Source of the DNA: Anaerolineales bacterium UBA6055 | GTDB taxonomy: Bacteria; Chloroflexota; Anaerolineae; Aggregatilineales; Phototrophicaceae | Assembly (NCBI GenBank): GCA_002428985.1 | Contig: DIYL01000055.1 | Location: 324,835 to 388,834, forward strand | Direction of reading: 5' to 3' | DNA: 64,000 bases | In this document: piece by piece, positions 62,627 through 64,000 of the stretch | Position numbering within the stretch: position 1 is the stretch's first letter | How the letters are laid out: the number at the start of each line of letters is the position of its first letter | Made by a program: the position numbers and the translations under genes | Notes under the pieces: generated by a model | What the model was told of the DNA's origin: nothing | What the model saw: only the letters and a program-made list of their open reading frames with translations | Database searches by the model: none

Positions 62627-64000
62627 TTAACCACGGCGTTCTTTTTCTTCACGCAAACGACGCTTGATAATACGGAACACATCACGCGCGAGTTGATCCA
62701 TATAACGTTTATCGTCTATAGACACTTTGCCAGCGGCGTCATCGCCCTCGGTTGATGCTGTTGTGGCTTGGTCTGAACTTGATGTCGGTCCCGTGCCTGT
62801 TTCATTATCGCGCTGAATTTGGTTGTTTGCATAACCACCGAGTTTACTTGTTTCGGAACTGTTGTGTGCACTCGATTCTGATACTTGTGTTGCCCGTTGC
62901 AAAGCTGCCCCAAGATCCACAGATTGTGGCTCTGGTTGTGGTGGTGGCTGGGCATCTCGTTGAATCGGATTAGATGATGTTGGACTGCTATACGATGTAT
63001 TATCGGTTTGCTGTATCATGCCCGAATCCATCATGGCATTGTACAGATTTATCATATCATCATTTAGACCGTCATTGTTGTTACCATTTTGTGGTGACCG
63101 TTGAATCGGCGTATTATCGCTTGATGAATTACCCCGTTGTTTGACAGCGCCTTCTTGTGATAAAGCACTGAACAAATCTATCGGTTGTTCAAATGAGGCA
63201 TCAGATGGCTCATCGATAGAGCGTTGAACGACATCAGCATTATCTGTTGCCGGCGAGTAATTGTTCACTTCCGCCCATGTTTGGTCGCCAAAGTCATCAT
63301 AATTATCTGCACCATTATCCTGCATGTCCCGTTGAATATTGCCGCGTTCACTCGATCTCGATGTGACTGCACCAGCTTGCGATAAGGCGCTGAATAAGTC
63401 AATCGGTTGTTCAAAGGAGCTGTCGCCGACTAAGTCGTCCTGTGCCGACCGTTGAATGGGTGCGTCGGGAGTCGGTGCTGCATCTGTATTGACCGCATCA
63501 AAATTATAAATCTCAGGGGTAGGGTCAAAACCCTCAGGTAGATAGTCATAACGATCATTATCCTGTGTTGACCGTTGAATGGGTGCGTCATTTGTGGATG
63601 GTGTCTCACCACTTTGGTTTTGTTCTGCGACATATTCTGACAAGATATTCATCGCTGTGAAGCTATCTGTATCTTGTGTCCCATCGAAATCATCATCGAA
63701 GGTCGGCAAGGTATTACGTGCTTCATCAAAGTCGCGTTGAATCGATGATCCGTTATCAGTTACATCGACATCGCTAGCAGGAGAGTAGTCATTGGCTTGT
63801 GCCCACGTTTGATCACCGAAGTCTTCATAATCGGTGGAATCGAGTTCTTGCCGTTGAACAGGTGTATTGTCGGCCGGTGGACTAATGGAAAGAGATTCCA
63901 TCGGTTCATCTACTTGAGGCTCATCGCTTTCTTGTCGTTGAACCGGACGGCGTTGAACAGGTGTATTGTCAGCAGGCGGACTAATGGAGAGAGATTCCAT
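62627..64000 (-). CDS. QR-motif repeat protein of the eCIS operon, 5' part beyond window
   Basis: At least 457 residues are visible; the frame is open at the right edge, so the true start lies beyond 64000. Most of it is a low-complexity Asp/Ser/Asn/Gln-rich chain punctuated about a dozen times by [IV]QR (PIQRS, NIQRD, VVQRS). Two longer units occur twice: FGDQTWA followed by NYSPA/DYSPA, and SFEQPIDLFSALSQ. The opening ESLSISPPADNTPVQR also repeats. The last 35 residues (DQLARDVFRIIKRRLREEKE) are a charged helix conserved in style among proteins of such operons. It is probably an intrinsically disordered scaffold or attachment protein; function unknown. Confidence 0.75.
   Translation of the reverse strand: MESLSISPPADNTPVQRRPVQRQESDEPQVDEPMESLSISPPADNTPVQRQELDSTDYEDFGDQTWAQANDYSPASDVDVTDNGSSIQRDFDEARNTLPTFDDDFDGTQDTDSFTAMNILSEYVAEQNQSGETPSTNDAPIQRSTQDNDRYDYLPEGFDPTPEIYNFDAVNTDAAPTPDAPIQRSAQDDLVGDSSFEQPIDLFSALSQAGAVTSRSSERGNIQRDMQDNGADNYDDFGDQTWAEVNNYSPATDNADVVQRSIDEPSDASFEQPIDLFSALSQEGAVKQRGNSSSDNTPIQRSPQNGNNNDGLNDDMINLYNAMMDSGMIQQTDNTSYSSPTSSNPIQRDAQPPPQPEPQSVDLGAALQRATQVSESSAHNSSETSKLGGYANNQIQRDNETGTGPTSSSDQATTASTEGDDAAGKVSIDDKRYMDQLARDVFRIIKRRLREEKERRG

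Overview
The window looks like chromosomal DNA of a Chloroflexota bacterium, probably Anaerolineae or Phototrophicales-like. This is inferred from style: moderate GC, secreted proteins with SH3 domains and Thr/Pro-rich linkers, a CUT1 sugar operon with its own LacI regulator, many AraC and SDR paralogues, and an extracellular contractile injection system (eCIS). No rRNA or tRNA gene and no CRISPR array was seen.

Layout. 0-0.9 kb: an edge-truncated acetyltransferase and a coiled-coil protein. 1-9.1 kb (minus): sugar operon lacI - binding protein - two permeases - GH2 glycosidase, with a consensus promoter and a LacI-type operator in front of lacI. 9.3-12.8 kb (plus): lactate permease plus small membrane protein, then a MarR regulator and an NmrA-type protein that share an operator. 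12.8-18.4 kb (minus): M23 peptidase, HAD-like protein lacking its nucleophile, NTF2-like protein, acetyltransferase and an SH3 secreted protein. 18.6-20.8 kb: cytochrome P450 overlapping an ATP-grasp gene. 20.8-23.3 kb: a disturbed zone with a nonsense-mutated gene, a compositionally foreign OFA-type MFS transporter, a beta-propeller fragment and two 45-bp direct repeats. 23.3-28.6 kb: two phytanoyl-CoA-dioxygenase-like enzymes, an RraA-like protein, a small DUF gene behind a strong promoter with two palindromic operators, an AraC regulator and an ankyrin protein.

28.6-39.9 kb (minus): three AraC paralogues interleaved with four SDRs, an LtrA-like membrane protein, an HchA-like deglycase and an alpha/beta hydrolase. 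Six promoter regions here carry the same phased motif, two half-sites exactly 21 bp apart, which suggests one AraC-type regulon. 40-44.5 kb: EcsC-like protein, Tat-exported metallo-hydrolase, secreted peptidyl-arginine/agmatine deiminase, a DUF6714-like protein and an AAC(6')-like acetyltransferase. 44.5-48.7 kb: a VWA/FHA membrane protein next to a PP2C phosphatase. 49-56.5 kb: GH32 enzyme, SH3 secreted protein, cupin, 2'-5' RNA ligase-like protein, a coiled-coil CHAP protein, an SDR and a galactonate-dehydratase-like enzyme.

56.7-64 kb (minus): the distal end of an eCIS operon, closed by a good intrinsic terminator. In transcription order: a QR-motif repeat protein (cut by the window edge), a tube/LysM protein, VgrG spike, gp25, baseplate J protein, and a baseplate/tail protein with an N-terminal FHA domain. 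Sheath, tube, ATPase and cap genes are not in view and should lie beyond base 64000. The FHA fusion, with a PP2C and a second FHA protein 8-12 kb away, suggests phospho-threonine control of the injection machine.
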